64,000 bases of DNA from Chalciporus piperatus (Eukaryota; Basidiomycota; Agaricomycetes; Boletales; Boletaceae). A model generated the notes under the pieces. The model was not told where the DNA came from, did not search any database, and worked only from the letters and a program-made list of their open reading frames with translations. The stretch is from the NCBI GenBank assembly GCA_038093975.1, contig JBBPTG010000107.1, forward strand, positions 24,196 to 88,195, in the 5' to 3' direction. Below, piece by piece: positions 33,153-43,842 of the stretch. The number at the start of each line of letters is the position of its first letter. Position 1 is the stretch's first letter. A program made the position numbers and the translations under genes.

Positions 33153-35104
33153 CTAAACTTTGAGTCGCTTCACTTCCCATCTGACCTCGTTCCCATCTTT
33201 CGCAAGCACGATGACCTTGCCACCAGACTCGTCCCAATGATCCAATCTCCGCAACTTCAAGCACTTATTTCCAATAACACTGGCCGCCATGTCGTTCTTC
33301 CGGACTCTGCTGAGCTCGGACGGCGACAAAGACATCGGAGAGGACGTCGCCAGCGTTGCGAGCGTCAACGTGGAAACTTCGTAGAAGAACTTGACGCCCA
33401 CGAACGTGGTAAGTTCCGTGAGCGGGGCAAGCACCGTCGCCCAATCTGCCACATTCGTAGCGATGGTCTGAGATGGGACTGTTGCCTTGCCTGATACATC
33501 GCCGCGACGCGTCGATAGGTGCTGTGGTTGGACGTCGTTCGTGCGCTTGGTCACGTCCAACCAGGTGAGCTTGGGAACGCACTCTGCGAGTCGTTTGACA
33601 TCATCAAGGTCGTTCCAACCGGCGAGCTCCATGCGCTTCACCGAACCTCCACATGCCCTGAGGCTGGTCAGAAATGAGTGATCCCACTCCAGGCCCGACA
33701 GGGTGATCCCCTTGAGGACCTCCAGGGGACGAGGTGTGTCTGTTGAACAACTAAGAATAGCGGTGGCGATAACCTTGCCGCACCGGAGCTCACGCAGTTT
33801 AGGGAGTGCGTTTGGGGATAAATGAAGCGTTGGTCCGCTCCAGGTCGCTGATCGGTCCAAGGGAAGATCCAGGTGCAAAACTTCGATGTTGTTATGAGCA
33901 GCGAGAAAGACCGAGGCGGATTCGAGGCTGTAGGCAGTCGAGCAGCGGAGGTTGGTGAGAGTCAGGGACCGAAGAGAAGGCCAGCGGGAGCAGAGGAAGA
34001 AGTCATCTGCTGCTGGGAGCTGTTGGCCTTGTACACGCCTGTGTTCATATCCAATGACGAGGGACTAAGGGACAACAATCAGATATCACGTCGACCACAT
34101 CTCAAGTATTTCGCTTACCTCGAGGTTGGGGCAGCTGGTTAACATACCCGAAATACGCGCTATTGTTGGCGTCTTTGAAGAACCAAACACATGCTTAGTG
34201 GCCTGCAGCACGACTGACTTTAATTCGGGCAACTGTGATTCCATTTGTTAGGAAGGATAACAGGCCATCACCCTTCACTCACCACGGGCGCTGATTTGGG
34301 CTTCGTGGAGTTATCGGGATGGGTATATGGGCTGAATGTAAGATTGTCGTTGATTGTAACTTCACAGATCGTTTGACATTTCATCAACGTAGCCCAGATG
34401 CTGTCTAAGGATATGGTCGAATGATTGGAGGACCAGTGCAACGACCGGAGCGCGGTCATCCTTGCTAGAGCGGCAATCAGATAGCGCTCTTGCTTTGAAT
34501 GCAAGGTTAGCTCATCATCTGACGACTCCAGGTCGGTGTCGGTTGTCGTGATATCGGAAGGGAGAACAAGCTGTTTTGAAGATCGCTCGTCGATAATCTC
34601 AAGCCTGCGAACGTTGCGTGCGAGCGAACGGTTTACAATCAGGTGGTTCCACAGCTTGACAGAGCTGACTTTTCCGCAGACGATGCGATAGTCGTAGTGT
34701 CTGGGAAAGACTACGCTGTACATGCGCTGGCATGAAAGGGCAAGTGCGAGCAAGTCTCGCTTCGAATCGATTTGGAAAGCGATCGCATCAAGGATTTCCG
34801 TCGGTTGACGCGTGAGTGTACGACGAGAAGGTGAAAGTCCAACGAAGGGTTCCACGATGGTGAGGAGGTGGAGCGAGAGCTTGTGTTCGTCAGCGGTGAG
34901 CTTGTACTGGCAACCACTGATCCTGGCTGCGAGCGAACCGAGCAGCTTCCTCAGCGCGTTGATAGCATGGAATGGGTCTGTGCGGTCATAGGAGTGGAGA
35001 TTGGTATTGACCCCTGCAACCCGTCGCGCAACCTGCTTCAAGTTGGGGGTGATCGGGAGCGCCTTCTTCCCCTTCACCGCTGTTCGGGGCGTTGTGGTCG
35101 CCAT
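33153..35104 (-). CDS. F-box/LRR-like protein
   Basis: Three exons (35104-34283, 34232-34119, 34019-33153) join in frame to 600 residues. An F-box-like segment lies at residues 99-138 (PTEILDAIAFQIDSKRDLLA, then SCQRMYSVVFPRHY). Downstream are irregular leucine-rich repeats: LPELKSVVLQAT, WPSLRSLTLTNLRC, ALPKLRELRCGKV, LKGITLSGLEWDHSF and VPKLTWLDVTKRT. This is the plan of fungal SCF substrate adaptors, in which the F-box binds Skp1 and the LRR arc binds the target. It is not closely related to the other F-box family in this window. Its start lies 200 bp from that of the divergent helicase gene. The target is unknown. Confidence 0.82.
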
Positions 35105-35304
35105 CAGATTGATAGGCAGCTCGGCGCTAGTTCTCCCACAGCATACTTATGGTCCCTATGACTCGTCCCTGCCATCACTGAAAAGTCAAGTTATTCCCAA
35201 GGCATGGTCGGAATCAATCAAGGAGTGTATCGCCATCACGTGATCGCGTTGTCGTGTTCCATATACGCGACGCGTCTTTCGGCACGACGTCCACGCCGCT
35301 CGCA
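35105..35304. promoter_or_regulatory. Short divergent promoter (F-box/LRR gene and RecQ gene)
   Basis: Only 200 bp separate the two start codons. Both promoters must overlap here. No TATA box is obvious. Confidence 0.45.
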
Positions 35305-38300
35305 ATGGACGATGGCTACGAAGAGTACTTGTACTCGATCGACGACGACGAGATACCTGAAGAAGACGTCAGTGACAACGACGTACTGGACAACATCGAT
35401 GAAGACCAATTGCGTGCAGAAGCAGGTCCAACTAGTGTCGCACTAACGGCTGTGGATGAGAGTGGCGACCAACAGCCACTGGAGTCCGATACCTCGGCGT
35501 CCAAATCTATGGAGATGTGCAAAAGGTCCGTTAGTACCAGTTCCTGTCGGTTCTCTGACTGAGATTAGAACACTTAATTTTAGAGTGTTGATTGAAAGTG
35601 AGCTTGGCTCATTGCACACGGCTGCCTTGCTGGACTGAGCAATTTGAATTAGAATTCGGGTTCTCGGATTACAAAGGGAAACAGAAAGAAATAATTGAGG
35701 CAGCCGTCTCAGGTTGGTAAACATCAATACATGGCCGAGTCCCGGTTAACCGTCTACTCAGGTATAGATGTCTTCGTTCTTGCACCCACGGGCATGGGCA
35801 AGGTAGCCTGTCCAATTATGTTTAACCATTCTGTGGTCTCACGATCTGCAGAGTCTATGCTTTCAGATCCCAGCCGTTGTTGGAGATGTGCGTCCCTCTG
35901 ATGTAGATTGAAAACAATCAGCTGACGGCATGTTTCTAGTGTGGTGTTTCAATCGTTGTTTCCCCGCTACTTGGTGAGTGAATACTGTTTGTGTCACGGT
36001 ACATATTCATGTGTTCTCGGTAGCTCTCATGAAGAACCGTAAGCTCACCTACTAGCTTGATCTGCTGACCACTACTCACAATCTTTACCCTTACAGAAGT
36101 GACAAATCTTCGCAAAAAAGGCATAGCGGCAGTGTCTCTAACATCTGAGACCCCCAAAGCGGAGAAGAACGAGGTAGCTCCAATCCCATATTCAAAAACT
36201 CGCACCTTGTTTAGTTCACATAGATACTGAGAGATCTGGCATCAATGAAACCGAAAAATCGTCTTTTCTACAGTTCGTCCAATTCAGGTTTTCCTTGACC
36301 CCATTCTTGACGTATCCCAAGCTACCCCGGAGAAGCTTTGCACACAAGACCTGATGCGTCTTCTTACGACTGTGCACAACAATGGTCGATTGAGCAGGCT
36401 TGTGATTGACGAGGTGTGTTGTTTACCATGACATGCAGTTGGCAGAATTCTGAAACGATGGGATGGCAGGCACATTGTATCTCAGTGAGTATGCCATATG
36501 CCGACACATCACGATCGCTCACGGTGCATCAGGAATGGGGTCATGACTTTCGAGAGGAGTATCGCAAACTTGGTTCTTTCCGTGACCGTTTCCCAGGTGT
36601 CCCTGTCATGGCTCTGACGGCGACGGCGACGAAGAGGTATGTTCAAGGTGTCAAGTTTCCGATTATATGCTCACTTTCCTCCAGTGTTCAGAGAGATATT
36701 GTCCGAACCCTTAGGATGGTGGAAGATAATCTCTTCACAGCCGTCCATCCGTTCAATCGCACGAATCTCTTTTACGAAGTGGGTCGATTCCCTGTATTCG
36801 TTTCATTCGATGGATGAGCCAATTTGTTAGGTTCGATACAAATCGGCACCGGATACCCTCTCATTAATGCAAGACATCCTGGAGTTTATCCAGGCTTTAC
36901 ATCAGCGTCGGAATCGTCCGTCCTCTGGCATCGTGTATTGTCGCAAGCGAGAAATGTGCGACGAACTCGCGAACTACCTTCGTGGAAAAGGTTTAAATGC
37001 TAGGCCATACCACCGGGGCGTCAAGTAAGTGGTAGTGGTTACACTGTCGCAAGTGGCCACTATAACAGTTGATGAATAGTGCAAAGACACTGAGCAAAAC
37101 GCTCAAAGAGTGGGAGATTGGTGGATCGGGAGAAGGTGGTGTTGATGTTGTATGTTATGATCCGACATCCAGGTATCCTTGATTGTCTCACGTTCCTTCT
37201 CATTAGGTTTGCGCAACCATCGCCTTTGGTATGGGCATCGACAAGAGTGACGTTCGGTATGCACGTCTCAATGTATTCGAGATCATGGTCAGCTCACACG
37301 GTTAGATATATAATTCACTATGACCTCCCGAAGAGCCTGGAAGGTGAGGGTGTTGTTCTTCAATTAGAGTCATGCTAAGATGCTGAACGAACGGCAGGGT
37401 ATTATCAAGAAACAGGTAGGATGCACTCGAGAGTAACTGGAACACGTGTTAAAATCTGTACATAGGTCGAGCAGGTCGTGACGGTCTGGTGAGCAAATTG
37501 TTGCTTCTTTGGGGTCTGTCTGATCCGTTACTACCAGCCCTCCCGCTGCATACTTTACTACTGTGAGATATTGTCCGTATCTTATGCATAGTGCTGACAT
37601 TTCGAGCAGCACGAGAAGATGCCCTCCGTCTCCGTAAACTCGTATCTAGTGCGCATGCCAAACGACGAGACGCAGCGTCTTCAAGAAATGGACCCGAGCC
37701 CAGTCAAAGATCGATCGACAGCTTAGGAGCGGTATGTGAGGCGACAGTCAGCTGGTGTTCTCCTACTGATGAGCGCGCTGTAGCTCATAAGCTTCGCAGA
37801 GAATGCCACGACATGCCGTCATGTTGTAAGTATCGCCCGCTTGGACTTCAACTTGGGAGACGAGCTGACCTCCATTTACAAGTCTATCTGCAGGTACTTT
37901 GGCGAAATTATCGATGCAATGGATGACGACGTAATGGAGAGTATCTGCGACAAGATGTGCGACGTGCGTACTTTTTCAAGTCCCATATGACCACCCTTTC
38001 CTGCTAAGGCGAATGCATTCCTTGTGATATTAGGTGTGCAAGTTCCCCGACAGGACGCGACAGCGGAAGACCAACCTCTCTGAAGAAGAGCACGCCGCAG
38101 CTGTCATGTCACGATCTTCGTGGAACACTGGATACGAGGACGATGACGACTCAGACGCACGGAAACCCCAGCAGCAAGTACAGCATCAGCAACCACGACC
38201 CCCCGTATCGGCCGGCTTGGCCCCGGGACAGAAGACGCTGTGGGATTGCGTGAACTCGATGCCTCCCCAGGGCTTCAAGCGACCCAATGCACCTGGATCA

Positions 38301-39357
38301 AGCAAACCACCCGACTCAAAGAGGACGAAGGTTGAACTGGGAAAGCCGGCGAGTGCGAAGAATGCAAGTATGCCACCGCCACTCAGTAAGCTAATAATTT
38401 CTCGGGTTGCCGAGATATCGTTCTGATGACTTTGGGACGTTGAACTCAAGTAACGAGACCATATAGCTCTGCAAGCAGTCTGAAGAAGCCGTTCAAGACG
38501 CCTTTCAAGACTCCCTTCAAGACGCCATTGAAAACACTTGTCGAGACTCCAGCGTCGAAATCGAATGATGACGCTTGCTCAGTGCAGGATGACGAGATCC
38601 AGATCTTGGAAGGTCCGCCGCGCGTCGCATCGACGCCCGTTCGGAATCAGCACGTTGGGAAAGAGGAAGACGACGACGATGAAGTTGAGATTGTCGAGGT
38701 TTGCGTGAACATAGAGCCAGGGATTGTCGATGCAGATGATGTCGGGGAGATATCTGATGACGAGAGTAAGGAAATCGAATCTTCGTCTGCCGAGTTGCTC
38801 AAGATCGTCATAGTGACAATAGAACTTCCGGATGTGAAGATGGACCTCGAGGCAAACTTCTCGCGCAAGATCCCTGTGGGCACTCGTTTCCATCACGAAT
38901 ACCTTTCCATTGGAATACTAACCCCGAGGCTTTGCAGTTGGACACTCGGACAGACGTGTTTGATTCCATCCGAAGGGCGCTACATCGCGCATTTCCTCTG
39001 GACGACGATGCCGCCTGGGGCAGCCTCCAAAGAGCACCGTCCAGCATGGAAGGCAGGTATGGACAACCTATGGCGCGCCATTATTTAAAGGTGATCTGAT
39101 GGAGTCTCAGGACGTTGGTGCTCGCAGACGCTGCCAAAAAGATCGAGTATTCCATTCAGATCATGTCCGCAACCCCCTCGGGTTATGGGGACCGAGTCAA
39201 AAGCAAAATACGGACCATCAGCTCACTGAAGGGGAAAGCCGCAACAAGTGTCGCTCGCGACCTGTTCAAAGATGACGACCTGGCAGAAGTGGGTGAAGAC
39301 CTCAGAGGTGCCGTGGAGTGGTGGCACAAGATGCAGAAAGGGAAAGCTGGTGCATGA
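35305..39357 (+). CDS. RecQ-family DNA helicase, with one apparent frameshift
   Basis: ATP-dependent 3'-5' helicase of genome maintenance; about 916 residues if the shift is ignored. I predict 25 exons: 35305-35525, 35584-35597, 35653-35712, 35762-35802, 35852-35887, 35940-35973, 36024-36038, 36097-36173, 36224-36413, 36470-36484, 36533-36636, 36685-36778, 36831-37024, 37080-37149, 37207-37256, 37306-37343, 37398-37415, 37466-37488, 37538-37562, 37610-37731, 37784-37825, 37883-37963, 38034-38385, 38451-39056, 39128-39357. Motifs in order: [13 protein letters not shown] (motif 0), APTGMGKSLCFQ (Walker A), DEAHCISEWGHDFR (II), ALTATAT (III), GIVYCRKR (IV), [11 protein letters not shown] and QETGRAGRDG (V-VI), then a cysteine-rich zinc module (CRHV, ICRY, CDKMCDVC). 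The tail has [10 protein letters not shown] repeats. Exon 9 has one base too many (190 nt), shifting the frame between RLFY and VFLDPIL near 36270-36290. Confidence 0.85.
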
Positions 39358-39721
39358 ACGTTACATCGAGCATCACATGCCCACGTCCTTCGATGTATCA
39401 AGGTGATGTTCCCCTTTCCAGTCGCAAAAAGAATTTGGGCTGTGCGATAGAGATTACTCACCAAGCGAGCTGTCTAAAGGTCTTATAGAAACATATTGCA
39501 CCAGTTGGACGACTCACCAAGAAAGCGGTTAAAACTACATGGAAGTGTGAAGGCTAGGATGAGAGAATTCCCCACTGCGGGTATGTGTATCGGAACGCTG
39601 ATCAGAATGTGCGTCTGCGTAAGCGACGCGGAATACCCTTGTGTAATTCCTTGTGGCACCTGGTGGATAAATGAGCATCGGAAAAGATCATCAGTCAGTG
39701 CTTGAGCTTGCCACTACATAC

Positions 39722-40539
39722 CAGCTTTGTACGAAGTTCCGGAAAGACGTAGAAAGTTCGAGTTCGCGTGTGGAAGAACAAATTAAGACCAGCGATGTAC
39801 ACAAACGGGGAGTTGGCGGCAACAAGGGTCAACGAGATTGATTCGGTTTCAACTCTAGGGACCTCCAAAGAGTCGCAAAAAACGGGTCCATGTTCCTCGT
39901 CAATATTGAACTCCAGAAGCTTCAATTCTCTGCAATGCAAATATATAAAGGTCATACCAGTCTACTAATAGACAACGTGGATACCGTGCATCGTCAATTA
40001 AGACATAGATGAGTTCTCCTATAGAGCATACGTCCCATCTTGTGATCGATGCTTCGTTTTGCCATAGGATCCGTGCCGGGTGTGTATCCGAGTCAATGTC
40101 GTACAGCATAATGTTCATTGACGACTCGCAAGTGAAAAACCATTTACTGGGGACGAATCTAGGAATCCTACCATGCAGCGGATCCGGTCTGATGGGAATC
40201 TCTTTGCATGAGATCTCTTGAAAGGGCCCAGTGACCCACGACTGTTCGAATCGTACGGACTGCATCAGAGTACGCTCGAGAAACTGAGCTGATTGGGAAG
40301 GAAATGGCCCAGGTGGGCGAAGCAAGCGCGCGATCGCGTAAAGAACCCTCCAAAGCTCGGTATCGTAGGTGATATCACGGAAATGCTTTGAAACCTATGT
40401 ATATCGTGGTCAACTTGAGAGTGATCTCGACGTGGATCGGGCTCACCAATCGAGCCCGGTGGACAACCTCCAGGGGGCTGGAGAAAGACAGGATTCTCCA
40501 TATGATCTCATCGGGGAAAGAGACGTTGGGGGTCTCCAT
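39722..40539 (-). pseudogene. F-box protein gene, copy 4, truncated
   Basis: The 5' part of the F-box family is well preserved. Exon 1 (40539-40447) encodes METPNVSFPDEIIWRILSFS. Exon 2 begins at 40394 with VSKHFRDITYDTELWRVLYA and continues to SKWFFTCESSMNIMLY. The next intron should be ~80 bp but is only ~28 bp here (GTATGACC...TTGCAG), and splicing it creates a TGA; not splicing it leads to another stop. The third block (LLEFNIDEEHGPVF, then FHTRTRTFYVFPE) follows in frame with the family, but nothing like the last exon exists before the helicase gene. So it is broken by an intron deletion and lacks its 3' half. Confidence 0.75.
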
Positions 40540-40997
40540 GCTCAACTCAAACGATGCTGAGTGCTGAGCTTGATTCTGTCACTGGCAAGTACATCTTCGT
40601 GACGCGTGACGCATGCGTCAAGAACTTGTCACGCATGTGACTTGAATTCTCTGGTGCCGCTCACCACTACGTCACGATCCAAGAACTAATCAAAAAGAAA
40701 AATCCCGAGCCATCAATCAGGTCTCCCAAGGGCCATTGAACGGTGGGTATTCTGGGGACACAAGTGAACGAAGGAAACCTTGTTCAAAAACTTGAATGGC
40801 CCGGTCGGGCTGCGGACTCAAGATGCACCTCATGCACCAGCAGTTACAACCGAACCACTAGACGTGTACAGACGAGATCGGTCAAATGGAAAGAAGTCAA
40901 TCAACCAATTCAAAATGTGTCAATGGACATGCCTCGAGGACCTTTTCATCAAGATACCCATCTCTCCAGATTGATGTGTTAGACGTGTGAACACGAA
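40540..40997. other. Intergenic, no gene seen
   Basis: 460 bp between the F-box relic and the amidase gene end. It includes two copies of a CGTGACGCATGCGTCA-like inverted motif near 40600-40640, of unknown meaning. No coding signal. Confidence 0.4.
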
Positions 40998-42668
40998 CTA
41001 CGCGGTGTTTGACCGTATCCTCGCCGACCAGACGCTAATCCCCTCCTCACGTTCACCCATGGCATGCAACAATCTGGGCTTGCCTGAGCCTGGGCGCATT
41101 GACAGAATCGCGGACGACCCTGCAAAGGTCTTCCCTAACGTTACAATAGATCCCAAAAGAACACAAGTTTCAGTACACCTCCGCAACAAGAAAAGATCTA
41201 TGATTTGTTTTCACACCTCTTTCATGACCGAAACGATTGCATACGATGACGACTACGTCTTCCCGTGCTTGATCGCCGTCTTTTGAATTGTCAGCGACCC
41301 TCTCTTGATCCATTGGAGGACGCCACTCCCCGTCGTCTTTCGCCCACAAGGGTCGCAATCGCGTCGCCCAATAATTCAGTACCTCCCAGTTTGGTTCAGA
41401 TCCGTCCGAATCTGAATCTGACCCTGCTTCTACGTTATCTGGTTGATCACCATCGTGGTCCTTTTGAGTACCTCTTGTGGGCGTCGCTGGAACCTTGGTG
41501 TCATTTGGATCGTTGGCCTGGGAATTCCCACCCACAGCCGCGGTGGTACTACCTGCGCTGGGAGACCGTTCGTTCTCCTCTCCCTCATCGTCCTCCTTCT
41601 CGCCGCTTTCCTCACCCCCAACCTTGTCATTTGAAGGCAACAGCCACGCGTTCAAGAGTACGAGGACCCTCGTCCGCTCCTTCAGGCAATGCTCTGCAAG
41701 CTCGTACGGTCCACGCTCGAGCGAGTCCCACACCGCGGGGGATTGCACGTTCAAGTCATTACAGATCGCAAGCGTCGTGCGGCCAAGTGGCAGCGGGAGA
41801 CTCAGCGTAGCGAACCCCGAGCCTGCGCTGGCCCACGGAATGTCCGTCGAGAAGAGGTTCGTCTTGCGATATGCGTGAAGGGGGTCACCGTTGGGGTCAT
41901 AGAGAACTGCAGTGTTCGCGCCTATCGGTCTAGAGTCTGAGGGGGAGGAGGTAGAGGTGGAAGGGGCTTGTAAAGTGGAGGAAGGAGAGAGACGTTCCGG
42001 GAATCCTGCCGCAACGTAGCACTGAAGACGTCGCGCGAGCTCGGCACAGAACGTAGCCGTAGGACCCGTCTTTGGGTGCTCGAGGTAAGGCGCGATGGCG
42101 GGCGCGTCGGGGAAGTTGTATCCTAGCATACGCATATACCCATGTGACGCATATAGGGTACGAATGTATGCGCGAGATCGATAGACAGATCGATTGGTCG
42201 ATCGAAATCCAATGCAATGCATCAGAGTAAGCACGTTAGAAGCTGGGCAGCACGCTCATGGCGAGAGATACAGCGTACCACTGAATATCATCTCTGGGAG
42301 ACACACCAAGTCGATGGACCGCGGAATGAGTCTGCCGACAGCGTGCACCGGGAAGCCAAACCAACAGTAGTGTTACATGCAGCAATAGGACAAAAGGTAT
42401 GGGATAGCCTGAGTCTTGAGATCGGCAATCAACGCAGAGCGAAAGACATCCTCACCCTTTACACAACTCGCGTGCCTTTGCAAGATTCGCATTTACCTCG
42501 CCGAGCTATTCATCGCGTCCACGTCCCGATTGAAAGTGCCAGCAGAACAGTCACCGAGTCAATCACCCGTCCGACACGTCCCAACCAACACACGAACCCA
42601 CACACCTTGGGAGCAAACTGCACCACCGCGACTCTCAGCAGCGACGACGCCGACATCGTCTCGTCCAT
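40998..42668 (-). CDS. nta1: Protein N-terminal amidase (nitrilase superfamily)
   Basis: Five exons (42668-42606, 42505-42456, 42331-42279, 42122-41217, 41134-40998) give 402 residues. The first exons are tiny but essential: VAVVQFAPK, LGEVNANLAKARELCK and IDLVCLPEMIFSG with the catalytic Glu51. The remaining triad is Lys142 in HAYRKTNLF and Cys176 in LAICNDLN. This Glu-Lys-Cys set is typical of carbon-nitrogen hydrolases, and the SGYNFPDAPAIAPYLEHPKT stretch fits fungal Nta1. Nta1 deamidates N-terminal Asn and Gln, feeding proteins into the Arg/N-degron pathway. A low-complexity acidic insertion (about residues 215-300) separates the core from the C-terminal GKTFAGSSAI motif. The minus-strand frame would lack its catalytic Glu without the upstream exons. 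Confidence 0.9.
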
Positions 42669-43842
42669 GCGATCTGTCAATGCAAACGCAGCGTTCGATG
42701 CAGATCTTCAAGTTTGTGTGCGAATATATCAATGTAGACACTGGAAATGGGTACTAGAGCAGCGAGTTGGTCGTTCAACGGAGAGGTTCATTCCGTCCCC
42801 GACCCCTGATGTCGTGGGGCTTGTGTGGGGTAAAGGCACCAAAGACACCGAACACTCTGATTCCGTACGTGTATCCAACCTCAAGCCTCGCAACACAAGA
42901 GTAGGGCCCGAAAATCAAATATCTCATCCATTCCCACCGAGACTAGAAGACACGAAAAATACAAAATGCAATCCACGTACACGCACACCTCAACGATCGG
43001 TATGTTCGCCTCACATACTACCCCAAAAAGCCAGCACGTTCCTCGCCACGGCACGGAGTCCCCACAGAGGCGTCGCAAACCCAACCGATCACCAGAATCA
43101 CCGTTCACGAATGCCCAAATGACCAGTGATCAGTCGGGAAAAAAAAAGAAACCACTCTTTTGCGTTTTTGATATCGCCCCCCAGATCCTACCCTCGAACT
43201 GATCGGCAAACGAGGTGCTTCCTCCCAGGACGAGGATGGGATGGGAGGACGCCTGCAGAGTTGGAGATCCGGAATGACGGACGGACTCTGCAGGACGTAC
43301 TCGAGGGGCTGTAACTTGACAACTACTAGATCGCTAGAATCCCAGACGTACGAACCCCATGCAAACGAAACGCGATGCAATCCCGATGCCATGCGAACTA
43401 AGACAAATCAAAGTCGAAAAATAAAAAATAAAAAATGATCAAAAAAAAATTATACTATATATACCCAATCAACAAGGGCCTGGATGAAAAACAAGAGAAA
43501 AAGAAAAAAACGTACTAATAAAACATGCATGAAACCGTAGCGCATCAAGGGACGACAAGACTTTGAGTCGACGAGACCAAGACTCGGGATCCAGCAAACG
43601 ATCGAAACATCATGGCGAAACACACTGGTATCGTCAGCCCTCAATCCAGGATCAAAAACAAAACAAGGGTAAACAAACAACTGGCCGTAGAGTATACATG
43701 TCGACAACGATGGAACAAACAATGGTTCAAAAACTTGCTCGATCGGCGTCGCGCGAACGAGGGATCCCCGTAGTAGGAAGAAAAAAGATCTATCCGCGAG
43801 CGACATACCGCTGGGTTGTTCATCTCGTGAATGTGGACGCGC
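42669..43842. other. Intergenic with A-rich tract
   Basis: 1.17 kb between two minus-strand genes: the promoter of the amidase and the 3' region of the FYR-domain gene. An A-rich tract with three AAAAAATA-like repeats and a TATACTATATATA stretch lies at about 43418-43462. Plus-strand open frames here are antisense or chance. Confidence 0.5.

Noticed and set aside
36257..36269. A 13-nt GT...AG stretch that would repair the helicase frame if spliced
   Set aside because: Far below any credible intron size in fungi; a one-base insertion or sequencing error is more likely.
42217..43122. 301-codon open frame on the plus strand
   Set aside because: It is antisense to the first exons of the amidase gene, whose catalytic glutamate and splice sites are clearly on the minus strand; the product resembles no protein.
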